A DNA stretch of 64,000 nt from Orrella daihaiensis (GTDB lineage: Bacteria > Pseudomonadota > Gammaproteobacteria > Burkholderiales > Burkholderiaceae_B): the NCBI RefSeq assembly GCF_022811525.1, contig NZ_CP063982.1, positions 1,364,001-1,428,000 of the forward strand, read 5' to 3'. The notes beneath the pieces were generated by a model that was not told where the DNA came from, searched no databases, and saw nothing but the letters and a program-made list of their open reading frames with translations. The position numbers and the translations under genes are program-made. Shown piece after piece: positions 57,616 through 64,000 of this stretch; position 1 is the first letter of the stretch, and each line of letters begins with the position of its first letter.

Positions 57616-59073
57616 ATGAGCGCCGTAATTGATAGCCAACCCATGAATGTTGCGCAAAATTTGTTGCTAGAGCCTTGGGGGCTCGGTAACAAGGACTTCG
57701 ATCGTGCGATGGGCGAGATTTTTAAGCACAAGGTCGACTATGCCGATTTGTACTTTCAGTACACCCGCAGCGAGGGCTGGGGGCTTGAGGAGGGTATTGT
57801 CAAAACAGGCAGTTTTTCAATTGGGCAGGGTGTTGGCGTGCGTGCTGTGGCTGGTGAGAAGACGGCATTTGCTTACTCCGATGCTTTGTCCTCCGATGCC
57901 ATCATGAATGCGGCTAGAGCCGTTCGTGAAATTGCGGGTGCGGGTCAACAGCGGCGCATCCCGATCACGGGTAAGCAAGTGCCAGGTGCGCATGCGCTAT
58001 ATGAATCACTTGACCCCGTGGCCAGTTTGCCTGCCGAAGAAAAGGTGAGATTGCTTGAACGCCTCGAAGCGATGGCTCGTGCTCGCGACCCGCACGTGGT
58101 TCAGGTGATGGCTTCGCTTGGCATGGAGTATGACGTGGTGATGGTGGTCGGTAGTGATGGACGTCAATGCGCAGATATTCGGCCTTTGGTACGCCTGTCC
58201 TTGACCGTGATTGCCGAACGCAATGGTCGTCGAGAGACCGGCAGAGCTGGGGGAGGCGGTCGCACGAGCCTGGGGTATTTCACTGATGATGTTCTGCAGA
58301 GCTACGTGGATCAGGCAGTGCATGAAGCCATGGTCAATCTCGAAGCACGGTCCGCGCCAGCTGGCGAAATGACCGTTGTGCTGGGCTGTGGCTGGCCCGG
58401 GATTTTGTTGCACGAGGCAGTCGGCCACGGCCTTGAGGGTGACTTCAATCGCAAGGGCTCCAGTGTATTTGCTGGGCGCATTGGGCAGCGCGTGGCATCC
58501 AAGGGCGTGACCGTGGTTGACGATGGCACGTTAAGCGGACGGCGTGGATCGCTGAATATTGATGATGAAGGCAATCCAACGCAGCACAACGTGCTGATTG
58601 AGGACGGTATTCTCAAAGGTTATTTGCAAGACACCATGAATGCCCGTCTGATGGGAGTGGCTCCCACCGGTAATGGTCGGCGTGAGTCTTTTGCGCATTT
58701 ACCGATGCCCCGTATGACCAATACTTATATGCTCGCGGGCAAAGACGATCCAAAAGAGATTGTCAAATCAGTCAAAAGAGGGCTCTACGCAGTCAACTTC
58801 GGCGGAGGCCAGGTCGACATCACAAGTGGCAAGTTTGTGTTCTCGGCCTCAGAAGCCTACATGATTGAGAATGGAGAAATCGCCTACCCAGTTAAAGGCG
58901 CGACCCTGATTGGTAACGGTCCGGATGCCTTGACTCGGGTGTCGATGATCGGGCGCGACATGCAGCTCGATAGCGGAGTTGGCACTTGTGGGAAAGAGGG
59001 GCAAAGCGTGCCGGTAGGCGTGGGAATGCCCACGATTCGGATCGATGGCCTGACAGTGGGTGGGACAGCTTGA
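57616..59073 (+). CDS. tldD: Metalloprotease TldD
   Basis: A 485-residue zinc protease subunit that with TldE (PmbA) cleaves unfolded peptides and, in E. coli, processes microcin and the CcdA antitoxin. The HExxxH motif is His266-Glu-Ala-Val-Gly-His271 in LLHEAVGHGLEGDF; the third ligand Cys is expected in the VGTCGKEGQSVPVG region. pmbA is not in the window. The space to aroG holds an attenuator. Confidence 0.95.
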   Translation: MSAVIDSQPMNVAQNLLLEPWGLGNKDFDRAMGEIFKHKVDYADLYFQYTRSEGWGLEEGIVKTGSFSIGQGVGVRAVAGEKTAFAYSDALSSDAIMNAARAVREIAGAGQQRRIPITGKQVPGAHALYESLDPVASLPAEEKVRLLERLEAMARARDPHVVQVMASLGMEYDVVMVVGSDGRQCADIRPLVRLSLTVIAERNGRRETGRAGGGGRTSLGYFTDDVLQSYVDQAVHEAMVNLEARSAPAGEMTVVLGCGWPGILLHEAVGHGLEGDFNRKGSSVFAGRIGQRVASKGVTVVDDGTLSGRRGSLNIDDEGNPTQHNVLIEDGILKGYLQDTMNARLMGVAPTGNGRRESFAHLPMPRMTNTYMLAGKDDPKEIVKSVKRGLYAVNFGGGQVDITSGKFVFSASEAYMIENGEIAYPVKGATLIGNGPDALTRVSMIGRDMQLDSGVGTCGKEGQSVPVGVGMPTIRIDGLTVGGTA

Positions 59074-59170
59074 AATCCCGGTGTCTTCAAAGCGTTGTGA
59101 ATGAGCAACAAATAGGCTTCAGTAGCTGGCTGAAATTTCCTTGTCAGCTTATCTGTGGTAGATTCGTGCC

Positions 59171-59248
59171 ATGGTCAAAAACGCAACCTACTTTTGGTTT
59201 TACTTTTTTAGCTTTCCTCCCCTTGCTGGCGGAAGGTCGGTTGCCTAG
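59171..59248 (+). CDS. Aromatic-rich leader peptide upstream of aroG
   Basis: A 25-codon frame from ATG (59171) to TAG (59248). Residues 7-15 read YFWFYFFSF: five Phe, two Tyr and one Trp in nine codons. The rest starts MVKNAT and ends PPLAGGRSVA. A weak GGTA lies about ten bases before the ATG. The composition, size and place, directly before a terminator and a DAHP synthase gene, are those of an attenuation leader, similar in logic to PheL before pheA. Codons for Ala-Gly-Gly (59225-59233) carry the antiterminator arm. A ribosome slowed by lack of any aromatic aminoacyl-tRNA would stall at about 59189-59215. Confidence 0.8.
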   Translation: MVKNATYFWFYFFSFPPLAGGRSVA

Positions 59249-59284
59249 TGCCTAAATAACTGAACCGAATCTGAAACCGCCAGC
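59225..59284 (+). promoter_or_regulatory. Predicted antiterminator of the aroG leader
   Basis: GCTGGCGG (59225-59232) is the exact reverse complement of CCGCCAGC (59277-59284), which is also the 5' arm of the terminator. TCGGTT (59237-59242) pairs with AACCGA (59263-59268) inside it. Together about 14 pairs form a structure that excludes the terminator. A ribosome reaching the TAG at 59248 would cover the first arm and let the terminator form. Confidence 0.72.
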
Positions 59285-59301
59285 CAAGCTGGCGGTTTTT
59301 G
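59274..59301 (+). terminator. Attenuator (rho-independent terminator) before aroG
   Basis: AAACCGCCAG (59274-59283), a five-base loop and CTGGCGGTTT (59289-59298) form a ten-pair stem ending in a run of five T. It stands after the leader peptide stop and before aroG, so it either ends leakage from tldD or, more likely, acts as the attenuator. Confidence 0.9.
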
Positions 59302-59346
59302 TTTATGGATGCTCGCAATTATTTATTTGAATCCGAGGAGTTTGCT

Positions 59347-60420
59347 GTGCCACACAATACCGACGACATTAGAATTCGAGAAATCAAAGAACTCGCCCCC
59401 CCTGCGCATGCCATGCGCGAGTTTCCTTGCACGGAGTCGGTTAGTACCGTGGTGCATGAGGCGCGCCAGGCCATCCACCGCATATTGCATGGGATGGATG
59501 ACCGGATGGTGGTGGTCATTGGGCCTTGCTCAATCCACGACACCAAGGCGGCCATGGAATATGCCAACCGTCTGAAGCCGGTTCGTGAGCGCTTAAAGGA
59601 CAGCCTTGAAATCGTCATGCGCGTCTATTTTGAAAAGCCACGCACTACAGTGGGTTGGAAGGGGTTAATTAACGACCCGGATTTGGATGGTAGCTTCCAG
59701 ATCAACAAGGGCTTGCGTCTGGCCCGCGAGGTTTTACTGGATGTCAACTCACTGGGCTTGCCTGCAGGCTGTGAGTTCCTGGACATGATCACGCCGCAAT
59801 ACATCGCTGATCTGGTGTCTTGGGGCGCCATTGGCGCACGCACCACTGAGAGCCAGGTACACCGCGAGCTTGCATCTGGATTGTCTTGCCCGGTCGGGTT
59901 TAAAAACGGCACCGATGGCAACATCAAGATTGCTGTGGATGCCATGAAGGCTGCCTCGCAGCCTCACCATTTTCTCTCGGTCACCAAGGGCGGTCATTCA
60001 GCAATTGTGTCCACCGAGGGCAACGAGGACTGCCATGTCATTTTGCGGGGTGGCAAGGCGCCTAACTTTGACGCACCAAGTGTGCAGTCGGCCTGTGAGG
60101 AACTCGCGAAATCGGGTCAGGCCCAGCGCGTGATGATCGATGCTAGCCATGCCAATAGCAATAAAAAACCGGAAAACCAACCAGCGGTGTGTCATGACAT
60201 TGCGCAACAGGTCGCAGCCGGCGATACTCGTATCATTGGTGTGATGGTTGAGAGCCACTTGGTGGGCGGGCGTCAAGACTTGGTGCCAGGCCAGCCGCTG
60301 ACATACGGGCAAAGCATCACAGATGGTTGTATCGATTGGGATTCGTCGGTGGCTGTGCTTGAAGAACTCGCGCAGGCTGTGCAGGCGCGTCGTAGAACGC
60401 TAGCCACCTCAGGTAAATAG
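59347..60420 (+). CDS. aroG: 3-deoxy-7-phosphoheptulonate (DAHP) synthase, AroG type
   Basis: The first enzyme of the shikimate pathway, condensing phosphoenolpyruvate and erythrose-4-phosphate. I chose the GTG at 59347 because GAGGAG is six bases upstream and the N terminus MPHNTDDIRIREIKELAPP aligns with E. coli AroG; an ATG at 59305 lies right after the attenuator and lacks a ribosome binding site. The 357 residues show VVVIGPCSIHD, MRVYFEKPRTTVGWKGLIND and MIDASHANSNKKP (metal and PEP ligands). This class I type is usually feedback-inhibited by one aromatic amino acid; which one cannot be told here. Confidence 0.96.
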   Translation: MPHNTDDIRIREIKELAPPAHAMREFPCTESVSTVVHEARQAIHRILHGMDDRMVVVIGPCSIHDTKAAMEYANRLKPVRERLKDSLEIVMRVYFEKPRTTVGWKGLINDPDLDGSFQINKGLRLAREVLLDVNSLGLPAGCEFLDMITPQYIADLVSWGAIGARTTESQVHRELASGLSCPVGFKNGTDGNIKIAVDAMKAASQPHHFLSVTKGGHSAIVSTEGNEDCHVILRGGKAPNFDAPSVQSACEELAKSGQAQRVMIDASHANSNKKPENQPAVCHDIAQQVAAGDTRIIGVMVESHLVGGRQDLVPGQPLTYGQSITDGCIDWDSSVAVLEELAQAVQARRRTLATSGK

Positions 60421-60458
60421 GCCGGCATCGACATTATTGACACGCAACGGGATCAAAA

Positions 60459-61871
60459 ATGGGACACATGTTGATTGAACAGCGGTTGCGCAAACCTCTG
60501 CCGCCAAAGATGGTGAGCGAGTTTACCGAGCGCTTTGGCACTCGATTTTCACTCTCGTTGCCAGTCAGGGAGCATCACGGTCGTGACGAGTCGCCGTTTC
60601 CCAACATGTTGCCCGACGCCGTCGTGTTTGCCGAGTCACGAGATGATGTGGTGTTCGTGGTCAAGGCATGCTCTGAATACGGCGTACCGTTGATTCCTTA
60701 TGGCGCTGGCTCCTCGCTTGAAGGGCATTTGCTGGCTATTGAGGGAGGCATTTCTTTAGACGTCAGCGCCATGAATAAAATCGTGTCGCTTAACGTGGAG
60801 GATTTAACCGTCACGGTGCAGCCCGGCATCACCCGCAAGCAATTGAATGAACAGTTGCGCAATACGGGGCTATTTTTTCCGATTGATCCAGGCGCCGATG
60901 CCTCTATCGGCGGAATGGCTTCAACCCGTGCGTCAGGGACCAATGCAGTTCGCTATGGAACCATGCGTGAAAATGTCTTGGGCCTTGAGGTAGTGACCGC
61001 GCAAGGAAAGGTCGTACGAACGGCTCGTCGAGCACGCAAGTCATCGGCTGGCTACGACCTGACCCGCATCTTTGTAGGCAGCGAAGGTACGCTGGGCGTC
61101 ATCACTGAGGTTACCGTGAGGCTTTATCCTCAGCCAGAGGCGGTTAGTGCTGCCGTCTGTCATTTTCCGTCGATGCAAAATGCCGTGGCGGCGGTCATTC
61201 AGACTATTCAGATGGGGATTCCGATCGCGCGTGTCGAATTGATGGATTCCAATGCGGTCAAGGCAAGTAACGCGTATAGCCATTTGAATCTACGTGAAAC
61301 CCCTCTGTTGCTGTTTGAATTTCACGGCAGCGCCGCCGGTGTTCAGGAACAAGCAGAGATCGTGCAGGAAATCGCACGTGAGCATGACGGCATGGACTTT
61401 GAATGGGCGAATTTGCCGGAGGAACGGTCACGGCTCTGGACCGCCCGTCACAACGCGTACTTTGCCGGGCTGCAGTTGCGGCCTGGTTGCCGAGCGAGCA
61501 CCACCGATGTTTGTGTGCCTATCTCCAGGTTGGCAGAGTGTATTGATCGCGCCGGCGAGTTGCTTGCCACTGCATCGTTTCCGTACACCATCGTCGGTCA
61601 CGTCGGTGACGGTAACTTCCATGTGCTGATGTTGTTGGACCCTGAAGACTCCAATGAGTGGCAAGAGTCAGAAAAACTGAACCATGCGCTTGTCGAAATG
61701 GCACTATCCGTCGATGGCACTTGTACCGGTGAGCACGGAATTGGCTTGCACAAACTTGGCTTTATGCACGAGGAGCATGGTGAGGCGGCGCTTGAGCTGA
61801 TGTGGGCGTTAAAACGTGCCTATGACCCTAGCAATATCCTTAACCCCGGGAAGGTTTTGCCGACCCTCTGA
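60459..61871 (+). CDS. FAD-binding oxidase, D-lactate dehydrogenase (cytochrome)-like
   Basis: A 470-residue flavoprotein of the FAD-binding type 4 / vanillyl-alcohol oxidase fold. The FAD domain includes PYGAGSSLEGHLLAIEGGIS and FVGSEGTLGVITEVTVRL. The C-terminal domain has GHVGDGNFHVLMLLD and CTGEHGIGLHKLGFM with metal-binding His residues. It is nearest to mitochondrial-type D-lactate dehydrogenases and to GlcD. It may feed electrons to the respiratory chain from D-lactate or another 2-hydroxy acid. glcD follows after about 87 bases. Confidence 0.88.
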   Translation: MGHMLIEQRLRKPLPPKMVSEFTERFGTRFSLSLPVREHHGRDESPFPNMLPDAVVFAESRDDVVFVVKACSEYGVPLIPYGAGSSLEGHLLAIEGGISLDVSAMNKIVSLNVEDLTVTVQPGITRKQLNEQLRNTGLFFPIDPGADASIGGMASTRASGTNAVRYGTMRENVLGLEVVTAQGKVVRTARRARKSSAGYDLTRIFVGSEGTLGVITEVTVRLYPQPEAVSAAVCHFPSMQNAVAAVIQTIQMGIPIARVELMDSNAVKASNAYSHLNLRETPLLLFEFHGSAAGVQEQAEIVQEIAREHDGMDFEWANLPEERSRLWTARHNAYFAGLQLRPGCRASTTDVCVPISRLAECIDRAGELLATASFPYTIVGHVGDGNFHVLMLLDPEDSNEWQESEKLNHALVEMALSVDGTCTGEHGIGLHKLGFMHEEHGEAALELMWALKRAYDPSNILNPGKVLPTL

Positions 61872-61958
61872 AATACCCTGATTTGGGGTAAATCCTCGCT
61901 GTCAATTGCATCGCGACAATGTATTGTTGTGTTAAGCAATACGAAGTGAAGAATCGTG

Positions 61959-63455
61959 ATGACAACTGAACTGGAAATGCCAGTCTCCGAGACTGTGGTA
62001 CCGCCGTTAGATGAAATTCTGCATGCGCTCAGGGTCGTGGTGCCCGAGCACTGCATCTTGGCCAGAGACGAGCAAAAACGCCCCTACGAGTGTGATGGCC
62101 TGTCGCTTTATCGGCAAATTCCGATGGTGGTGGTCCTACCTGAAAATGAATCCCAAGTGCAAGGGGTGTTGCGTGCGGCGCGGCGACTCAATGTGCCAGT
62201 CGTCACCCGAGGTGCAGGCACTGGACTTTCAGGCGGTGCGATGCCCCATGCTCAGGGTATTTTGCTTGGTATGTCCAAATTCAATCGGATTAAGCATATT
62301 GATCCGGTCGCAGCAACCGCAGTGGTCGAACCGGGGGTGCGTAACCTCGCGGTGTCTGAAGCGGTCGCTCATCTTGGGCTTTACTACGCGCCAGATCCGT
62401 CAAGTCAAATTGCTTGTAGCATCGGCGGCAATATCGCCGAGAACTCGGGTGGTGTGCATTGTCTGAAGTATGGGTTAACCGTGCACAATGTATTAAAGGT
62501 TCGCATGGTGACGCTGGACGGCGAGGTGGTGGAGCTCGGCAGTGAGGCGCCCGATGCGCCCGGGCCTGATCTGTTGTCGACATTTATCGGTTCAGAAGGC
62601 ATGCTGGGTGTGGTGACCGAAGTGACCCTGCGCTTATTGCCAAAGCCTGCGCTCGCCAAGGTCATCATGGCTAGTTTTGATGATGTCGAGAAGGCGGGTC
62701 AAGCTGTAGCGGCGGTGATTGCGGCCGGTATTATCCCTGCAGGTTTGGAGATGATGGATCAGCGCGCCACCGAGATGGTCGAGCCATTTGTCAAAGCAGG
62801 GTACGACGTGAGTGCCAAAGCGATCTTGCTGTGTGAGTCAGATGGTACGGAAGTGGAAGTCGCAGAGGAAATTGCGCGTATGACCCGCGTGTTTGAGGGC
62901 GTGGGTGCGACCCGTATTCAGGTGTCTGAGACTGAAAGTGAGCGCCTGTTGTTTTGGGCGGGCCGCAAAAACGCTTTCCCGGCAGCTGGTCGTGTCTCGC
63001 CTGATTACTACTGTATGGATGGCACGATACCGCGCAGACGTTTGTCCGACGTGCTGCAGGCGATCGAAACCATGCAGACCACCTTTGGATTGCGATGTGC
63101 CAATGTATTTCACGCAGGCGATGGCAATCTTCATCCCTTGATTCTGTTTGATTCGAATGACCCGGATGAGGTTGAGCGTGCCGAGAAATTTGGTGCTGCG
63201 ATTCTAGAGTTGTGCGTTCAAGTGGGTGGCACTATCACCGGGGAGCACGGCGTAGGGCTGGAAAAAATCAATCAAATGTGTGTTCAGTTCGAGCGCGATG
63301 AGCTCGACACGTTTTTCGGTGTCAAGCGAGCCTTTGACCCTGAGGGACTTCTGAACCCAGAGAAAGTGATTCCGACCCTGGCTCGCTGCGCCGAATACGG
63401 CAAGATGCATGTCCATGGCGGTAAGCTGCCGTTTGCTGATATTCCGAGGTTTTGA
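61959..63455 (+). CDS. glcD: Glycolate oxidase subunit GlcD
   Basis: The FAD subunit of membrane-linked glycolate oxidase, which oxidises glycolate to glyoxylate. It has 498 residues from the ATG at 61959 (a GTG directly before it is an alternative). Key stretches are VTRGAGTGLSGGAMPH (FAD-binding loop), SIGGNIAENSGGVHCLKYG, TFIGSEGMLGVVTEVTL and NVFHAGDGNLHPLILFD. It is paralogous to the preceding gene but closer to GlcD in length and motifs. glcE starts two bases after its stop. Confidence 0.94.
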   Translation: MTTELEMPVSETVVPPLDEILHALRVVVPEHCILARDEQKRPYECDGLSLYRQIPMVVVLPENESQVQGVLRAARRLNVPVVTRGAGTGLSGGAMPHAQGILLGMSKFNRIKHIDPVAATAVVEPGVRNLAVSEAVAHLGLYYAPDPSSQIACSIGGNIAENSGGVHCLKYGLTVHNVLKVRMVTLDGEVVELGSEAPDAPGPDLLSTFIGSEGMLGVVTEVTLRLLPKPALAKVIMASFDDVEKAGQAVAAVIAAGIIPAGLEMMDQRATEMVEPFVKAGYDVSAKAILLCESDGTEVEVAEEIARMTRVFEGVGATRIQVSETESERLLFWAGRKNAFPAAGRVSPDYYCMDGTIPRRRLSDVLQAIETMQTTFGLRCANVFHAGDGNLHPLILFDSNDPDEVERAEKFGAAILELCVQVGGTITGEHGVGLEKINQMCVQFERDELDTFFGVKRAFDPEGLLNPEKVIPTLARCAEYGKMHVHGGKLPFADIPRF

Positions 63456-63457
63456 TA

Positions 63458-64000
63458 ATGGACTACGCGCTGTCTCAGTTGTGCGACCAGGTCATGACCG
63501 CTCGAGCAAACTTTCATGCGATAGAGATCGTTGGCGGGGGCACCAAGCGCTTCTACGGCAATCCAATGCCTGCTCAGGACAAGACGACGCGTCTTGAGAT
63601 GTCATCGATTTCAGGCATTTTGACCTACGAGCCTAGTGAGCTTGTGGTCACGGCCATGGCTGGAACGCCGCTTGCTGATATACAGGATATGCTTGCCCAG
63701 AAGGGGCAAATGCTTGCCTTTGATCCGCCATGTTTTGGTTCAGGCAGTACGATTGGTGGCGTCGTAGCAAGCGGATTATCGGGACCGTTGAGTTTTGGTT
63801 ATGGACCGCTGCGGCACTACGTTTTGGGTGCACACTTGCTCGATGCTCAGGGCCGGATTCTGAAGTTTGGCGGCGAAGTCATGAAAAACGTCGCAGGCTA
63901 TGACGTCTCGCGCTTGTTGACTGGCTCAATGGGTATGTTCGGTGTCATTGTTCAGGTATCCCTGAAAGTCCTGCCTTTGCCGATGTGCGACGCGACCTTG
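63458..64000 (+). CDS. glcE: Glycolate oxidase subunit GlcE, N-terminal part (cut by window end)
   Basis: The frame is open from the ATG at 63458 to the last base (181 codons), so the 3' end lies outside. The product starts MDYALSQLCDQVMTARANFH and shows EIVGGGTKRFYGNP, GSTIGGVVASGLSGP and MKNVAGYDVSRLLTGSMG, matching GlcE, the second FAD-type subunit. glcF, the iron-sulfur subunit, is expected next. Confidence 0.93.
   Translation, partial: MDYALSQLCDQVMTARANFHAIEIVGGGTKRFYGNPMPAQDKTTRLEMSSISGILTYEPSELVVTAMAGTPLADIQDMLAQKGQMLAFDPPCFGSGSTIGGVVASGLSGPLSFGYGPLRHYVLGAHLLDAQGRILKFGGEVMKNVAGYDVSRLLTGSMGMFGVIVQVSLKVLPLPMCDATL

Noticed and set aside
59305..59346. aroG starting at the ATG at 59305
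   Set aside because: This ATG lies only a few bases after the terminator T-run without a ribosome binding site, and the added residues do not match AroG; GTG 59347 has GAGGAG and the right N terminus.

Overview
The window looks like a chromosomal segment of a betaproteobacterium, probably Burkholderiales and close to Alcaligenaceae. The evidence is the 16S rRNA sequence, the rrn order 16S-tRNA-Ile(GAT)-tRNA-Ala(TGC)-23S-5S, and gene neighbourhoods familiar from Bordetella-like genomes (alr-radA, fbp-pepN, nitrilase-tldD-aroG, yebC-purD-hemF-nadD-rsfS-rlmH-maf). I see no prophage, insertion sequence, CRISPR array or integrase. Almost all of it is core genome, so the interest lies mainly in regulation, gene order and one decaying gene.

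Layout. 1-5.4 kb: purine synthesis (3' part of purL, guaB, guaA). 5.4-6.1 kb: a zeta-toxin-like P-loop gene broken by one in-frame stop codon, and a small partner gene. 6.1-12.6 kb: a gene-free stretch, a tandem CDGSH iron-sulfur protein, alr, radA, an FtsX-type permease and a Kdo kinase. 12.7-19.2 kb: a polyamine-type ABC transporter (binding protein, ATPase, two permeases) followed without a gap by a Spx/ArsC-like protein, rmuC and rpiA; five consecutive junctions overlap by four bases. 19.2-25.7 kb: phoU, yggX, argA, hrpA. 25.8-37.1 kb: an envelope and LPS block (FkbM-like methyltransferase, LpxO-like hydroxylase, two family 9 glycosyltransferases, O-antigen ligase, DUF218 protein, msbA) with dnaE inside it. 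37.1-38.5 kb: rng. 38.6-44.4 kb: a complete rrn operon with promoter, boxB/boxA, 16S processing stem and terminator. 44.6-50.6 kb: a DMT exporter, then the minus-strand run maf, rlmH, rsfS, nadD, hemF, purD, yebC. 50.8-57.5 kb: quinone oxidoreductase, fbp, pepN, an H-NS family protein, a nitrilase-family amidase. 57.6-64 kb: tldD, aroG, a D-lactate dehydrogenase-like flavoprotein, glcD and the start of glcE.

The best candidate for an undescribed element is upstream of aroG (DAHP synthase). A 25-residue reading frame at 59171-59248 holds a nine-residue stretch with eight aromatic residues (YFWFYFFSF), covering Tyr, Phe and Trp. A rho-independent terminator (59274-59301) follows, and its 5' arm can pair instead with the end of the leader frame. 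This is the full geometry of ribosome-mediated attenuation, applied to the entry step of the shikimate pathway and apparently reading all three aromatic end products.

Other points: the TAA inside the zeta-toxin-like gene, with intact coding on both sides; the placement of rrn and a transporter between maf and rng, which are neighbours in many proteobacteria; rng (RNase G, which matures the 16S 5' end) lying divergently beside an rrn operon; and a palindrome plus terminator hairpin ahead of the polyamine transporter.
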